From assembly GCA_017456555.1 (NCBI GenBank), contig JAFTJF010000013.1, positions 137,890-201,889 of the forward strand: a stretch of 64,000 nucleotides of DNA, given 5' to 3'. The stretch is from Clostridia bacterium (GTDB lineage: Bacteria > Bacillota > Clostridia > TANB77 > CAG-508). Position 1 is the first letter of the stretch. Each line of letters starts with the position of its first letter. Both the position numbers and the translations under genes were made by a program. Shown here one piece after another: positions 1-9,093 of the stretch. The notes below the pieces were generated by a model. The model saw only the letters and a program-made list of their open reading frames with translations, searched no databases and was not told the DNA's origin.

Positions 1-1
1 A

Positions 2-271
2 AAAAAGAAAGAATATACAAAAGTTTTTAATTATTTTCATGATGAATATACTGGCATGCTTAGAGATTTTTTAGAAAGACATGAAGTAGAAGTTAATGAA
101 GATGATTGTTTAATAGATTATATTGTTAAAACTAGAATTTTTATGCCTAAATATAACACTTATACAATTCCAATTTCAAACGCTATGTATAATGAAGAAT
201 TACCAGAAGCAATGAAATATGAGTTACTTATGAGTAGTTATAAAGATGTAAGAAAAGCTTTTAGCAAATAG
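2..271 (+). CDS. C-terminal part of an unidentified protein
   Basis: The reading frame is open from the first bases of the window, so the gene starts upstream; 89 residues are visible. The internal ATG at 56 has no good ribosome binding site and is probably not the start. The piece is charged and soluble, with no membrane segment, and ends 16 bases before hslO, which suggests co-transcription with it. I do not recognise the family. Confidence 0.6.
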   Translation, partial: KKKEYTKVFNYFHDEYTGMLRDFLERHEVEVNEDDCLIDYIVKTRIFMPKYNTYTIPISNAMYNEELPEAMKYELLMSSYKDVRKAFSK

Positions 272-287
272 AAAAGTAGGAGAGAAA

Positions 288-1187
288 ATGAATAGAGTTG
301 CAAAATTTTTAGCTCACGAAGGAAGAGTAAGTTTAGTATGTGCTAATACTACAGAGATGGTTAATGAAATAATGAGATTACACGATTTAACACCAACAAC
401 TACAGCTGCAATGGGAAGATTTGCTACAATAACTGGAATGATGGGATTTACAGAAATAAAAGACACAGAAGATTTTTTAACAGTTCAAATGAATGGTAAA
501 GGTCCAATGGGAACATTAATCTCTGTAGTAAGAAGAGAAGCTTTCACATCAAAAGTAAAAGTATGTGTAGATAATCCACATGTAGAATTACCACTAAAAT
601 CAAATGGTAAATTAGATGTAAGTGGTGCAGTTGGCCAAAACGGATTTTTAAATATAATAAATAAAAATGAAGTAACAGATACAAATTATACAGGACTAGT
701 TCCTATAGTAACTGGAGAAATTGCAGAAGATTTTACAGAATATTTTGCAAAATCACAACAAAAACCAACTGTAATTGCTTTAGGTGTTTTAGTAAATAAA
801 GATGGTGTAAAAGCTGCTGGTGGATATATGATTCAATTAATGCCAGATGCTACAGAAGAAGATATTGTAGCAATTGAAAAAGCTTTAGAAAATGCTCCAA
901 GTATTAGTCAAATGATAGATGAAAATAAATCACTAGAAGAAATCGCAAGAACTGTTACTGGTGATGAAGATATAATGATTTTAGCTCAAGAATTAGACAT
1001 GAAATATGAATGCGATTGTAGCAGGGAAAAATTTGAAAGAGGGTTAATTTCAATAGGAAAAGAAGAACTTAGCAAAATTATTGAAGAAGATGGACAAGCA
1101 AATATTGTTTGTAACTTCTGCAAAAAAGAATACAATTTTGATAAAGAAGATTTAGAAGAACTATTAAGACAAAGCGGAAATAAATAA
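288..1187 (+). CDS. hslO: Hsp33 redox-regulated chaperone
   Basis: Heat-shock protein 33 is a cytoplasmic holdase switched on by oxidation. The 299-residue length is normal for the family. The C-terminal zinc site is intact: CxC at residues 242/244 and CxxC at 275/278. In the family these four cysteines bind zinc when reduced and form disulfides under oxidative stress. The N-terminal part carries the usual Hsp33 pattern (AMGRF near residue 41, then NGKGPMG). The ATG follows AGGAGAG at a good distance. The dGTPase gene follows 31 bases later in the same direction, so the two may be one transcript. Confidence 0.95.
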   Translation: MNRVAKFLAHEGRVSLVCANTTEMVNEIMRLHDLTPTTTAAMGRFATITGMMGFTEIKDTEDFLTVQMNGKGPMGTLISVVRREAFTSKVKVCVDNPHVELPLKSNGKLDVSGAVGQNGFLNIINKNEVTDTNYTGLVPIVTGEIAEDFTEYFAKSQQKPTVIALGVLVNKDGVKAAGGYMIQLMPDATEEDIVAIEKALENAPSISQMIDENKSLEEIARTVTGDEDIMILAQELDMKYECDCSREKFERGLISIGKEELSKIIEEDGQANIVCNFCKKEYNFDKEDLEELLRQSGNK

Positions 1188-1218
1188 TAAATATTATTTT
1201 AGAAGGTGAAAACAAAGG

Positions 1219-2424
1219 ATGAAAAAATTTGAAAAAGAAGCTATGCTAGAAGGAAATGAAAAATTTGAAAAAGCAATTTCAAGAATAGAGAAATTGTATG
1301 ACCCAATTTATGGTGATGCTCCAATGCGTAGCGAATTTGATAGAGATTACACAAGAATAATTAATTGTAATGCATATAGAAGATTAAAACACAAAACTCA
1401 AGTGTTTTTCTCACCAAAAAATGATCATATATGTACAAGAATCGAACATGTTAACTTAGTTGAATCTATAAGTAATACTATCGCAAATTATTTGGGACTA
1501 AATGCAGAACTTACAAAAGCGATTGCGGTAACTCATGATATAGGACATAGTCCATTTGGGCATCAAGGAGAAAGCATATTATCAGAAATAGCTTTAAGAG
1601 AATATGGTGAAAAATTTTGGCATGCAGGAAATGGAATTCACTATGTTGATGATTTAGAATTACTTAAAGATATTGCAGGAAATGAAAGAAATTTAAATTT
1701 AACATATGCAGTAAGAGATGGGATTTTAGGTCATAGTGGTGAACCAACAATTTCTGGTCAAAAACCTAGAAACGAATTTGTAGATTTGAAAAAATTTACT
1801 CATTCAAATAAATATGCTCCATATACATGGGAAGCATGTGTTGTAAAAATTGCAGATAATATTTCTTATTTGGGAAGAGATTTAGAAGATGCAAAAGAAA
1901 TGAAACTTTTAACAGATAGAGATTTATCAAATCTTGATAAAATGATTGAAAATATAAGAGTAAATAACACAAGTATTATTGGATATCTAACAGCAGATTT
2001 ATGCAAAAATAGTAGTGTTGATGTAGGATTAAAATTTTCAGATGAAGCTCATAGCACAATGGAAAGAATAAAACGATTTAATTATGAGAAAATATATAAA
2101 AATGAAAAAATTCAACCAACAGTTAGATACTTTAAAGTTGTAATGAATGAAATTTTCTATACATTAAAAAGAGAATACAATGGAACTGCAACTGCAAAAA
2201 ATATCAGAAAAATGAAAAGATATTATCCTGTTTTAGCTAATGAATTTTCAAACTGGTTAGAAAAATATTCTAATGCGCAAGATAGGGATGAAACAAAACA
2301 TTTTAATAAAGTTATATATGATTTGAACGATATTAAAGATTATTCAAGAGCTATAATTGATTATATGTCTGGAATGACAGACCAATATATTATAAGTGTT
2401 TATGACGAAATTGTAAAATTTTAG
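1219..2424 (+). CDS. deoxyguanosinetriphosphate triphosphohydrolase-like protein
   Basis: HD-superfamily dNTP triphosphohydrolase (Dgt/SAMHD1 type), which splits dNTPs to nucleosides plus triphosphate. Visible are the NAYRRLKHKTQV signature (about residues 51-62), the metal ligands H77 and the HD pair at about 106-107, then GHSPFGHQGE with further histidines. The 401-residue length fits the short bacterial group rather than E. coli Dgt, so the substrate may be broader than dGTP. An AGAAGGTG ribosome binding site precedes the ATG. It lies between hslO and a TSCPD gene, all in one direction. Confidence 0.9.
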   Translation: MKKFEKEAMLEGNEKFEKAISRIEKLYDPIYGDAPMRSEFDRDYTRIINCNAYRRLKHKTQVFFSPKNDHICTRIEHVNLVESISNTIANYLGLNAELTKAIAVTHDIGHSPFGHQGESILSEIALREYGEKFWHAGNGIHYVDDLELLKDIAGNERNLNLTYAVRDGILGHSGEPTISGQKPRNEFVDLKKFTHSNKYAPYTWEACVVKIADNISYLGRDLEDAKEMKLLTDRDLSNLDKMIENIRVNNTSIIGYLTADLCKNSSVDVGLKFSDEAHSTMERIKRFNYEKIYKNEKIQPTVRYFKVVMNEIFYTLKREYNGTATAKNIRKMKRYYPVLANEFSNWLEKYSNAQDRDETKHFNKVIYDLNDIKDYSRAIIDYMSGMTDQYIISVYDEIVKF

Positions 2425-2453
2425 GATATAAAGTGCAAGAAGGAGTGATATAA

Positions 2454-2708
2454 ATGATATATCAATATGAACCAAAAGGTGTATGTTCAATGCAAATGAA
2501 TATAGAAGTAGAAGATGAAATTATTAAAAATGTTGAAATAATAGGTGGATGTGCTGGAAATACACAAGGTGTGTCTGCTTTAGTTAAAGGAATGAATATT
2601 AATGAAGCTATAAAAAGACTAAAGGGAATTGATTGTAGGGGAAGAGGAACTTCTTGTCCTGACCAACTTGCAATTGCTTTAGAAAGAATAAAAGAACAAA
2701 TAGCATAA
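2454..2708 (+). CDS. TSCPD domain protein (TIGR03905 type)
   Basis: This 84-residue protein matches the stand-alone TSCPD family by its length and by the Cys-containing blocks GGCAGN, DCRGRGTSCPDQLA and the final IKEQ. The family's role is not firmly known; related domains sit at the C terminus of some ribonucleotide reductases. The four cysteines could bind a metal (inference). It ends just before a strong hairpin terminator and probably closes the hslO-dGTPase transcript. Confidence 0.85.
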   Translation: MIYQYEPKGVCSMQMNIEVEDEIIKNVEIIGGCAGNTQGVSALVKGMNINEAIKRLKGIDCRGRGTSCPDQLAIALERIKEQIA

Positions 2709-2720
2709 AATTAAAAATAA

Positions 2721-2758
2721 AAAAGCTCCCATGATAAATTTTCATGGGAGTATTTTTT
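2721..2758. terminator. bidirectional intrinsic terminator
   Basis: A perfect 9-bp stem (CTCCCATGA, 2726-2734, with TCATGGGAG, 2742-2750) is flanked by an A-run on the left and a T-run on the right. It can terminate both the TSCPD gene and the convergent rsmA gene. Confidence 0.9.
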
Positions 2759-3615
2759 TATATTATTTTATTGTTTTTAATATAATCAGTAATTTCTCCG
2801 AATTGTTCTAAACTTAACTGTTCAGCTCTGACTCTTAAATCAATTTCTAATTCATTTAACATTCTTTCAATAAATTCTTTTGAAACTAATCCAGAATTTG
2901 AAAGAGAGTTCATAAGAGTTTTTCTTTTTTGTAAGAAAGCAAATTTTACAACTTTGAAGAATAATTCTTCGTCTAAAACTTTTACTTTAGGTTCTTTCAA
3001 AACATTTAATTTTATTACAGCAGAGTCAACATTTGGAGCAGGAATAAATGAGTATCTTGGAACATCAATTATTATTTCAGGATTTGTATAGTAATTTATA
3101 CTATAAGTAATTGCTCCAACATCTTTTCCACCAGGTTTATCTGCTAATCTATCTGCAACTTCCTTTTGAACCATTACAGTAATGCTTTCTAAGTTTAGTT
3201 TATCTTCTAGTAATTTCATTATAATTGGTGTTGTTATATAGTATGGAAGGTTAGCAACGACCTTGGCAGATTTGAACTGACAGTTTTCTTCAATGATTTT
3301 ATTTAAGTCTACTTTTAAAACATCTTCGTTAATTAGTTCGAAATTTCCATATAGAGCAAATCTGTCTTTTAAAATTGCTACCATTTTAGGATCAAGTTCA
3401 ATACAAATAACTTTTCCTGCAGTTCCTAAAAGAGGGGCAGTTAAACTTCCAAGACCAGGACCAATTTCAATAATTAAATCTTCGCTATTTACTTCAGCTT
3501 TTTCTAGTATTTCGTCTACAACATTTTGGTCTATTAAAAAGTTTTGACCATAGCTTTTATTGGCTTGGGCATTATATTTTTTTAAAATAAATTTTGTTTC
3601 TTGTTCTAAATTCAT
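2758..3615 (-). CDS. rsmA: 16S rRNA dimethyladenosine transferase
   Basis: KsgA/RsmA dimethylates two adjacent adenosines in the 3'-terminal hairpin of 16S rRNA using SAM, a late step of 30S assembly. Seen are QNFL near residue 24, the SAM-binding motif IEIGPGLGSLT (about 50-60) and the catalytic NLPYY (122-126). The 285-residue length is normal. The ATG lies after a weak AAAAGGAA site. The gene stands alone and converges on the TSCPD gene across a shared terminator. Confidence 0.95.
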   Translation of the reverse strand: MNLEQETKFILKKYNAQANKSYGQNFLIDQNVVDEILEKAEVNSEDLIIEIGPGLGSLTAPLLGTAGKVICIELDPKMVAILKDRFALYGNFELINEDVLKVDLNKIIEENCQFKSAKVVANLPYYITTPIIMKLLEDKLNLESITVMVQKEVADRLADKPGGKDVGAITYSINYYTNPEIIIDVPRYSFIPAPNVDSAVIKLNVLKEPKVKVLDEELFFKVVKFAFLQKRKTLMNSLSNSGLVSKEFIERMLNELEIDLRVRAEQLSLEQFGEITDYIKNNKII

Positions 3616-3750
3616 TTTTTATTCCTTTTCTAGTAAATTGTTGACAATAATTAAGTTACGCATATAATTGTTGTCGCAAAATAATTTTACTATAAATTTA
3701 CATAAATTTCAACTGTTATAGAAATTTGAAATAGGGAATATAGCTTTACC

Positions 3751-3833
3751 AAGATAGTTATAAAATAATTTGTTTCATTTTATTAAAATTATTAGAAAAG
3801 AATTTATATGAAAAATTAAATTATAACTATCTT
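3751..3833. repeat. 13-bp inverted repeat bounding an 83-base segment
   Basis: AAGATAGTTATAA (3751-3763) and its exact complement TTATAACTATCTT (3821-3833) flank 57 bases of AT-rich sequence. It could be a small mobile remnant or a folded transcript; no gene lies inside. Confidence 0.55.
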
Positions 3834-4090
3834 AATTCTTTTGTACTTTTATAAGATAAAAAATAATTAAATTTTCTTTTGTATAGAATAAAATTGTTTT
3901 TTTAAATTCTTTTGAAAGTCTTGCAAGAATATGCATTAGAATGTTTAGAAAAAAACATGCTAATTATTATAACTCGAAAAATTTAAAAACGCTAATAAAG
4001 TGGCGAAAAGTGGCGAGATTCAGATAAATAAAAAAATAATATATAGTATTAGAAAAACTTATATAAATGTTTAACTAAAGGATACACTTT

Positions 4091-4153
4091 TGATAAAGGT
4101 ATATAAATCGTCGTCGAAATTCTCAATTGCCATTGACGATTATATATGTATAG
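4091..4153 (-). repeat. dispersed palindromic repeat, copy 1
   Basis: Read on the minus strand it shares TACATATATAATCGT, then GAATTTCGAC and ACGATTTATATA, with a copy on the plus strand at 25162-25225. The arms pair with each other around a short centre. A half copy may lie near 40624. Confidence 0.6.
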
Positions 4154-4154
4154 A

Positions 4155-4190
4155 TATAAAAAAAGAAAGTAGATAAAAATCTACTTTCTT
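4155..4190 (-). terminator. intrinsic terminator of the por operon
   Basis: An 11-bp stem (AAGAAAGTAGA, 4163-4173, with TCTACTTTCTT, 4180-4190) is followed on the minus strand by a T-run. It lies 12 bases beyond the porB stop codon. Confidence 0.9.
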
Positions 4191-4201
4191 AAATTTATTA
4201 A

Positions 4202-5158
4202 TTATTCAGCTTTATTTGTCATTTCTTCTAAGTCTAATAATTCTTGCCATTTTTCATCAACTGCTTTTTGGAAAGCTTCAATCATCCATTCATTACCTGG
4301 TTTAAACATATGTCTAAATCTTTTTTGTGGTTTTAAGAATTCTTCGATTGGAAGTTTGTTAGCTGGTTTATAAGTAATTTTATAAACTCCATTAACAACT
4401 TCATATAATGGCCAGTAGCATGTGTCTACTGCTAATTTATTGATTTGCATTAAATCTTCTGTGTTATATCCCCATCCTCTAGGACATGGAGCTAAAACAT
4501 TTAAGAAACAAGCACCTTCTGTGTAGATTGCTTTTTCTGCTTTTTCATATAAATCTTTGTAGTTTCCAATAGCTGCTGTTTGAGCAACATAAGGTATGTT
4601 GTGTCCAACCATGATTTTTGCTAAATCTTTTCTATATTGCATTTTTCCAGGAACAACTGTACCAGCAGGTGTAGTTGTTGTATCAGCAAATTTTGGTGTT
4701 GCTGAAGATCTTTGAATACCTGTGTTCATGTAAGCTCCGTTATCGTAGCAAACATAAACCATATCATGTCCTCTTTCCATAGCTCCTGATAAACTTTGAA
4801 GACCGATATCGTATGTTCCACCGTCTCCACCGAAAGCAATGAATTTTGTATCTTTGTCTTCGGATAATTTACCTTGACGTTTCATAGCTTTGTAAGCTGC
4901 TTCACATCCACTTAATGTAGCACCAGCACATTCAAAAGCTGTATGTATGAATGAATCTGTCCATGATGTATATGGATAAATGAAAGTTGAAACTTCCATA
5001 CATCCTGTAGCACCAGCGATAACTGCATGATCTTCTGGTTTTAATGCTCTTAATATTGTTCTAGCAACAGATGGTGCACCACAACCTGCGCACATTCTGT
5101 GACCAGATGTAAATCTTGAAGGTTTATTAGCCATTACTTCTTTATGATTATATGCCAT
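4202..5158 (-). CDS. porB: 2-oxoacid (pyruvate-type) ferredoxin oxidoreductase, beta subunit
   Basis: TPP-binding beta subunit of the four-subunit oxidoreductase that converts a 2-oxoacid plus CoA to acyl-CoA, CO2 and reduced ferredoxin. The TPP/Mg motif GDGG (about 111-114) with a downstream asparagine in DNGAYMNTG is clear. Cysteines in CAGCGAP (23/26), near residue 53 and in APCPRGW fit the beta-subunit [4Fe-4S] cluster. The 318 residues are normal. It is the last gene of a porG-D-A-B operon, one base after porA. Pyruvate is the likeliest substrate by similarity and gene order; 2-oxoisovalerate is not excluded. Confidence 0.9.
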   Translation of the reverse strand: MAYNHKEVMANKPSRFTSGHRMCAGCGAPSVARTILRALKPEDHAVIAGATGCMEVSTFIYPYTSWTDSFIHTAFECAGATLSGCEAAYKAMKRQGKLSEDKDTKFIAFGGDGGTYDIGLQSLSGAMERGHDMVYVCYDNGAYMNTGIQRSSATPKFADTTTTPAGTVVPGKMQYRKDLAKIMVGHNIPYVAQTAAIGNYKDLYEKAEKAIYTEGACFLNVLAPCPRGWGYNTEDLMQINKLAVDTCYWPLYEVVNGVYKITYKPANKLPIEEFLKPQKRFRHMFKPGNEWMIEAFQKAVDEKWQELLDLEEMTNKAE

Positions 5159-5159
5159 A

Positions 5160-6347
5160 CTAAATTTCCCCCCTTAATCCTAAATATCTATATGGGTTAC
5201 CAACTTCTCCAGTTGCAGCAACTTCTTCTAGATCTTTATAAACTTTTTGGATATCTTTAACTGTAGTATCTCTACCACCGATACCATATACATAGTTAAC
5301 AGTAGGAACATGAGTTTTATTTACATACATTCCTGAAACTACGTCTTCAAATAATGCTCCACCAGCACCATTTAAAGAATCTGCTTTGTCTAAAACAGCG
5401 ATTGCTTTAGCACCTTTTAGAGCTTCTGCTATTTCTTCAGAAGGGAATGGTCTAAACATTCTAACTTTTATTAAACCAGCTTTAACGCCTTGAGCTCTTA
5501 ATTCATCAATTGCAGCTTTTGCAGTTCCTGCTGTAGAGTTCATACAAACTATAACTAATTCTGCGTCATCCATTTGGTATCTTTCGAAAAATTCATATTT
5601 ACGTCCTGTTAATTTTTCGAAATCTGCTGATACTTCAGCTATAACTTTTTTAGCATTTCTCATTGCAATAGCTTGTTGAGCTTTATGTTCAAATAGATAT
5701 GCTTGTAAATCTAATGGACCAACTGCGATTGGTTCTTTATCATTTAATAAATAATGTTCTGGATTATATTTTCCAACAAATTCTTTTACTTTATCATCTT
5801 CTAATAATTCAATATTTTCAATTGAGTGTGATGTGATGAATCCATCTTGACATACCATTAAAGGTAATAATACGTCTTTATGTTCAGCAATTCTGTGAGC
5901 CATTAATAAATTGTCATAAGCTTCTTGATTATTTTCTGAGAATAACATTATCCATCCGCTATCACGAGCTCCCATAGCGTCTGAATGATCGTTATGTATA
6001 TTTAAAGGCCCTGAAACCGCTCTATTTACTAAAGACATAACTATTGGTAATCTTAAACTTGAAGCAATGTAAACCATTTCCCACATTAAAGATAAACCAT
6101 TTGCTGATGTAGCTGTCATTGCTCTACCACCAGCTGCTTGTGCACCGATACAAGCACTCATTGCACTGTGCTCACTTTCAACAGCAACAAACTCTGTATC
6201 TACTTGACCATTGCTAACAAAGCTTGAAAAGTATTGAGGTATTTCTGTTGAAGGTGTAATAGGGAATGCTGCAACAACATCAGGATTGATTTGTTTCATA
6301 GCGATAGCTGCTGCTTCATTACCACTTAATCTTTCTCTAATTCCCAT
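5160..6347 (-). CDS. porA: 2-oxoacid (pyruvate-type) ferredoxin oxidoreductase, alpha subunit
   Basis: Alpha subunit (395 residues) of the ferredoxin oxidoreductase. Near the N terminus is FPITPSTEIPQY, the conserved segment contacting TPP and substrate. VESEHSAMSACIGAQAAG and the TSANGLSLMWE region follow, with a transketolase-like C-terminal domain further on (VRMFRPFPSEE). It works with the porB product to form the active site, while the delta and gamma subunits carry electrons and the CoA site. Spacing to porD (31 bases) and porB (1 base) indicates one transcript. Confidence 0.92.
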   Translation of the reverse strand: MGIRERLSGNEAAAIAMKQINPDVVAAFPITPSTEIPQYFSSFVSNGQVDTEFVAVESEHSAMSACIGAQAAGGRAMTATSANGLSLMWEMVYIASSLRLPIVMSLVNRAVSGPLNIHNDHSDAMGARDSGWIMLFSENNQEAYDNLLMAHRIAEHKDVLLPLMVCQDGFITSHSIENIELLEDDKVKEFVGKYNPEHYLLNDKEPIAVGPLDLQAYLFEHKAQQAIAMRNAKKVIAEVSADFEKLTGRKYEFFERYQMDDAELVIVCMNSTAGTAKAAIDELRAQGVKAGLIKVRMFRPFPSEEIAEALKGAKAIAVLDKADSLNGAGGALFEDVVSGMYVNKTHVPTVNYVYGIGGRDTTVKDIQKVYKDLEEVAATGEVGNPYRYLGLRGEI

Positions 6348-6378
6348 AATAATTTTCCTTTCTAATATTCAAATTATT

Positions 6379-6669
6379 TTATTTCATTTCGATAGCTTTG
6401 AATGGGCAAACTTTCGCGCAAACGCCACATCCTTTACAAGCATCATAATCAAAATCTTTTCTTGTTCCATCTGGATTTACTGGAATAGCATCATCTGGGC
6501 AAACTGGGTAGCAAAGACCACAATGTTTGCAAAGTTCAGATTTGAAGATAGGAGTAGTTGAACGCCAATCTCCAGTTTTGAATTCTTTAGCATTTCCAGC
6601 TGTATAAATATTTCCACCTATAGTCAAATCTTGCCAAGGTGTTTTATTATTTAATGTATCTTCTGTCAT
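6379..6669 (-). CDS. porD: ferredoxin oxidoreductase, delta subunit (2x[4Fe-4S])
   Basis: A 96-residue ferredoxin-like subunit with two clusters: CKHCGLCYPVCP and CKGCGVCAKVCP, both full CxxCxxCxxxCP motifs in the second half. It passes electrons from the TPP centre to external ferredoxin. The approximately 40-residue N-terminal extension without cysteines is usual for PorD. It sits between porG and porA with short gaps. Confidence 0.93.
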   Translation of the reverse strand: MTEDTLNNKTPWQDLTIGGNIYTAGNAKEFKTGDWRSTTPIFKSELCKHCGLCYPVCPDDAIPVNPDGTRKDFDYDACKGCGVCAKVCPFKAIEMK

Positions 6670-6681
6670 AATTACTCCTTT

Positions 6682-7260
6682 CTAAACTTTAGTTACTTCT
6701 TGTAAAGCCATTTCTAAAGCTTTCATGTTACCATCGATAACTTCTGGTTTTTTTGCAAATTTATGTTTAAAAGATCCTATCATATCTTCTAGGAATGCTT
6801 CATCTGACATTATTCCGCTAACTTTAACAACTGCTGCAAGCATAGGTGTATTTGGGAAATATTTTCCAAGTGTTTCCATAGAAACTTTTCTAGCATCTAT
6901 TTTGTAAACATTTCCTTCGTATCCTTTTAAAGCCGCTCTTAGTTCATCTCCGTTTTTTGTTGTGTTAATAATAATTGCTCCTTCTGGTTTTAGACCTGAT
7001 GTAACATCTACGCAATCTAAAAGTGTGTCATCAACAACTACAACATAATCTGGTTCATAAATGTTTGAATGAACAGTGATTGGAGTATCACTAATTCTGT
7101 TGTAAGCTGTGATAGGAGCACCCATTCTTTCTGGACCATATTCAGGGAAACCTTGAATATATTTACCAGTGTTGAATGCTGCATCGGCTAGAAGTAAAGA
7201 AGCTGTTTTTGCACCTTGACCACCTCTACCGTGCCATCTGATTTCAATTAAATTACTCAT
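6682..7260 (-). CDS. porG: 2-oxoacid ferredoxin oxidoreductase, gamma subunit
   Basis: First gene of the operon; 192 residues. The start of the protein has the family hallmark RWHGRGGQGAKTAS, and EYGPERMGAPITAYNRIS follows. In structures this subunit contributes to CoA binding. A strong GGAGG lies just upstream of the ATG. The gamma-delta-alpha-beta order is that of archaeal and Thermotoga-type POR rather than the single-chain clostridial enzyme. Confidence 0.93.
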   Translation of the reverse strand: MSNLIEIRWHGRGGQGAKTASLLLADAAFNTGKYIQGFPEYGPERMGAPITAYNRISDTPITVHSNIYEPDYVVVVDDTLLDCVDVTSGLKPEGAIIINTTKNGDELRAALKGYEGNVYKIDARKVSMETLGKYFPNTPMLAAVVKVSGIMSDEAFLEDMIGSFKHKFAKKPEVIDGNMKALEMALQEVTKV

Positions 7261-7461
7261 TGTAACCTCCTATATAGTTTAATTATTATGTTATAACAAT
7301 TGATCGTTCACAAAGATGTTTTATATAGATTAATTTTTAACATAATCTACTTAATTTTCCACTCACAGTATATATTTTTTCTTGCGGAAAGTCAATATAT
7401 ATGAATTTTTTGAAATGAAGAAATTTATTACAAAAATATTACAAAAATATATCTTAATTCA

Positions 7462-7490
7462 TTGACTTTTGACGAAAAAACATATAAGAT
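7462..7490 (+). promoter_or_regulatory. candidate promoter of minD operon
   Basis: TTGACT (7462-7467), a 17-base spacer and TAAGAT (7485-7490) stand 55 bases before minD, in the gap that also must hold the divergent por promoter. An overlapping TTGACG at 7469 is an alternative -35. Confidence 0.5.
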
Positions 7491-7544
7491 ATATGTGTTT
7501 AAAATGATGATTAATTGATAAGGGATTAATAAGGAGGAAATTTA

Positions 7545-8336
7545 ATGGGAGAAGTTATCGTTATCACATCAGGAAAAGGGGGAGTTGGTAAAACAACAAC
7601 TACAGCTAACTTGGGTTCAGCATTAGCTTTAGCTGGAAAAAAAGTTGCTTTAGTAGATACAGACATTGGTTTAAGAAACTTAGATGTTGTTTTAGGACTT
7701 GAAAATAGAATAGTATACGATTTATGCGATGTAATAGAAGAAAAATGTAAATTAAGACAAGCTTTAATCAAAGATAAAAGATTCAAAGAACTTTTCTTGC
7801 TTCCAGCAGCACAAACAAAAGATAAAACAGCTATAAATGAAGAGCAAATGAAAGGTTTAATAAATAAATTAAGAGAAGAATTTGACTACATATTAGTAGA
7901 TTGTCCTGCAGGTATTGAACAAGGATTTAAAAACGCAATTGCAGGAGCTGATAGAGCTTTAGTAGTAACTACAGCTGAAATATCTGCAATAAGAGATGCT
8001 GATAGAATAATAGGACTTTTAGAAGCATCAGAAATCAAAAATCCAGAATTAATAGTTAACAGATTAAGACCTTCTATGGTAAAAAGAGGGGAAATGATGG
8101 ATGTGAATGACATCGTAGATCTACTTGCTATTGATTTAATTGGTGTTGTACCAGATGATGAAAACATCATCACTCAAACTAATAAAGGAGAGCCAGTAAT
8201 ATCAAATAAAAAAGCTCCTTCTGGAAAAGCATATATAGAAATTTCTAGAAGATTATTAGGTGAAAATATTGAAGTAACAGTTCCAGGAAAAGAAAAAGGT
8301 TTCTGGGCTAGTATAAAAAGGTTGTTTGGAAGATAA
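7545..8336 (+). CDS. minD: septum site-determining ATPase MinD
   Basis: MinD (263 residues) is the membrane-bound ATPase that keeps the division septum at mid-cell. The deviant Walker A GKGGVGKTT (about 10-18) with the signature lysine is intact, and DTDIGLRNLD is the switch region. The C-terminal GFWASIKRLFGR is the amphipathic membrane-targeting helix. GGAGG precedes the ATG. minE and rodA follow with short gaps, giving a division and cell-wall operon. Confidence 0.96.
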   Translation: MGEVIVITSGKGGVGKTTTTANLGSALALAGKKVALVDTDIGLRNLDVVLGLENRIVYDLCDVIEEKCKLRQALIKDKRFKELFLLPAAQTKDKTAINEEQMKGLINKLREEFDYILVDCPAGIEQGFKNAIAGADRALVVTTAEISAIRDADRIIGLLEASEIKNPELIVNRLRPSMVKRGEMMDVNDIVDLLAIDLIGVVPDDENIITQTNKGEPVISNKKAPSGKAYIEISRRLLGENIEVTVPGKEKGFWASIKRLFGR

Positions 8337-8365
8337 GATAAAATCGTTGGAGGTAAGAAAGTAAA

Positions 8366-9082
8366 ATGTTTGAAAATCTAGGACATTTTTTCAAAAGAAT
8401 GGTAAAAACAGAGCAACAAAAAGAATTAGGATCTAAAGATGCAGCAAAAGAAAGACTACATCTAGTTCTAATGCAAGATAGAGCAAATGTATCTGCAGAT
8501 TTTTTGGAGCTAATGAAACAAGAAATAATAGATGTAATTAAAAAATATATTGTAGTAGATGAAGAATCAATAGATGTAAGATTAACTAACCAATCAAACA
8601 GTGACGGAACAAATGGAGCACCATCACTATATGCAAATATTCCAATTGTGAATATTAAAAATGATATGATGGCAGAAAAAATCAAAGACTTTGAAGGGGT
8701 TGATTTTAATAAAGAAATGGGAATTCCAAGTTATGTAGAACCAACACCCAAAAAAGAAGAAAAAGTTGTAGAAACTCCACCAGTTATAGAATTACCAGAA
8801 AATAATTCAGAACAAAGTACAAATATTTCTGACCAACCAGCAAAAGAAGAAACAAAAGAAGAGGTTGAAGAGGAAGAAGTAAAAGAAATGTTTGAAGAGG
8901 TTGATGAAGCCTATGATGATGACGATGATGATGTAACATTTGATGATTTATTAAAAGCTGCAGAGGCTGCGGATGCCGCAGAAGCAGCAGAAAATGCAAA
9001 TTCAGAAAATAAAGAAAATTCGAATAAAACTAAGAATAAAAATAATTCAAAAACAAAAGATAAACGTAAGAAAAAGAATTAG
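8366..9082 (+). CDS. minE: MinE with a long acidic C-terminal extension
   Basis: The first 110 residues are a MinE: KERLHLVLMQDRANVSADF is the MinD-contact segment, followed by a topological-specificity domain (MKQEIIDVIKKYIVVDEES). MinE displaces MinD from the membrane and drives its oscillation. Unlike the usual 80-90-residue protein, this one has 238 residues: after about residue 115 comes a Glu/Asp-rich low-complexity tail with runs of Asp near 190 and Ala/Glu repeats, ending in a Lys/Asn-rich stretch. No stop or frameshift separates the parts. The tail may be a charged linker, but its function is unknown. Confidence 0.85.
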   Translation: MFENLGHFFKRMVKTEQQKELGSKDAAKERLHLVLMQDRANVSADFLELMKQEIIDVIKKYIVVDEESIDVRLTNQSNSDGTNGAPSLYANIPIVNIKNDMMAEKIKDFEGVDFNKEMGIPSYVEPTPKKEEKVVETPPVIELPENNSEQSTNISDQPAKEETKEEVEEEEVKEMFEEVDEAYDDDDDDVTFDDLLKAAEAADAAEAAENANSENKENSNKTKNKNNSKTKDKRKKKN

Positions 9083-9093
9083 GAGTAATATTA

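Larger units (their letters stand above)
3616..4160. other. intergenic region between porB end and rsmA start
   Basis: About 545 bases with no credible gene on either strand. It holds the rsmA promoter (not pinpointed, expected at 3616-3720), a 13-bp inverted repeat at 3751-3833, and a degenerate palindrome at 4091-4153 related to one at 25162-25225. The rest is featureless AT-rich sequence. Confidence 0.6.

Noticed and set aside
8784-8999. Leu/His-rich reading frame opposite minE
   Set aside because: Mirror of the acidic low-complexity tail; no ribosome site.
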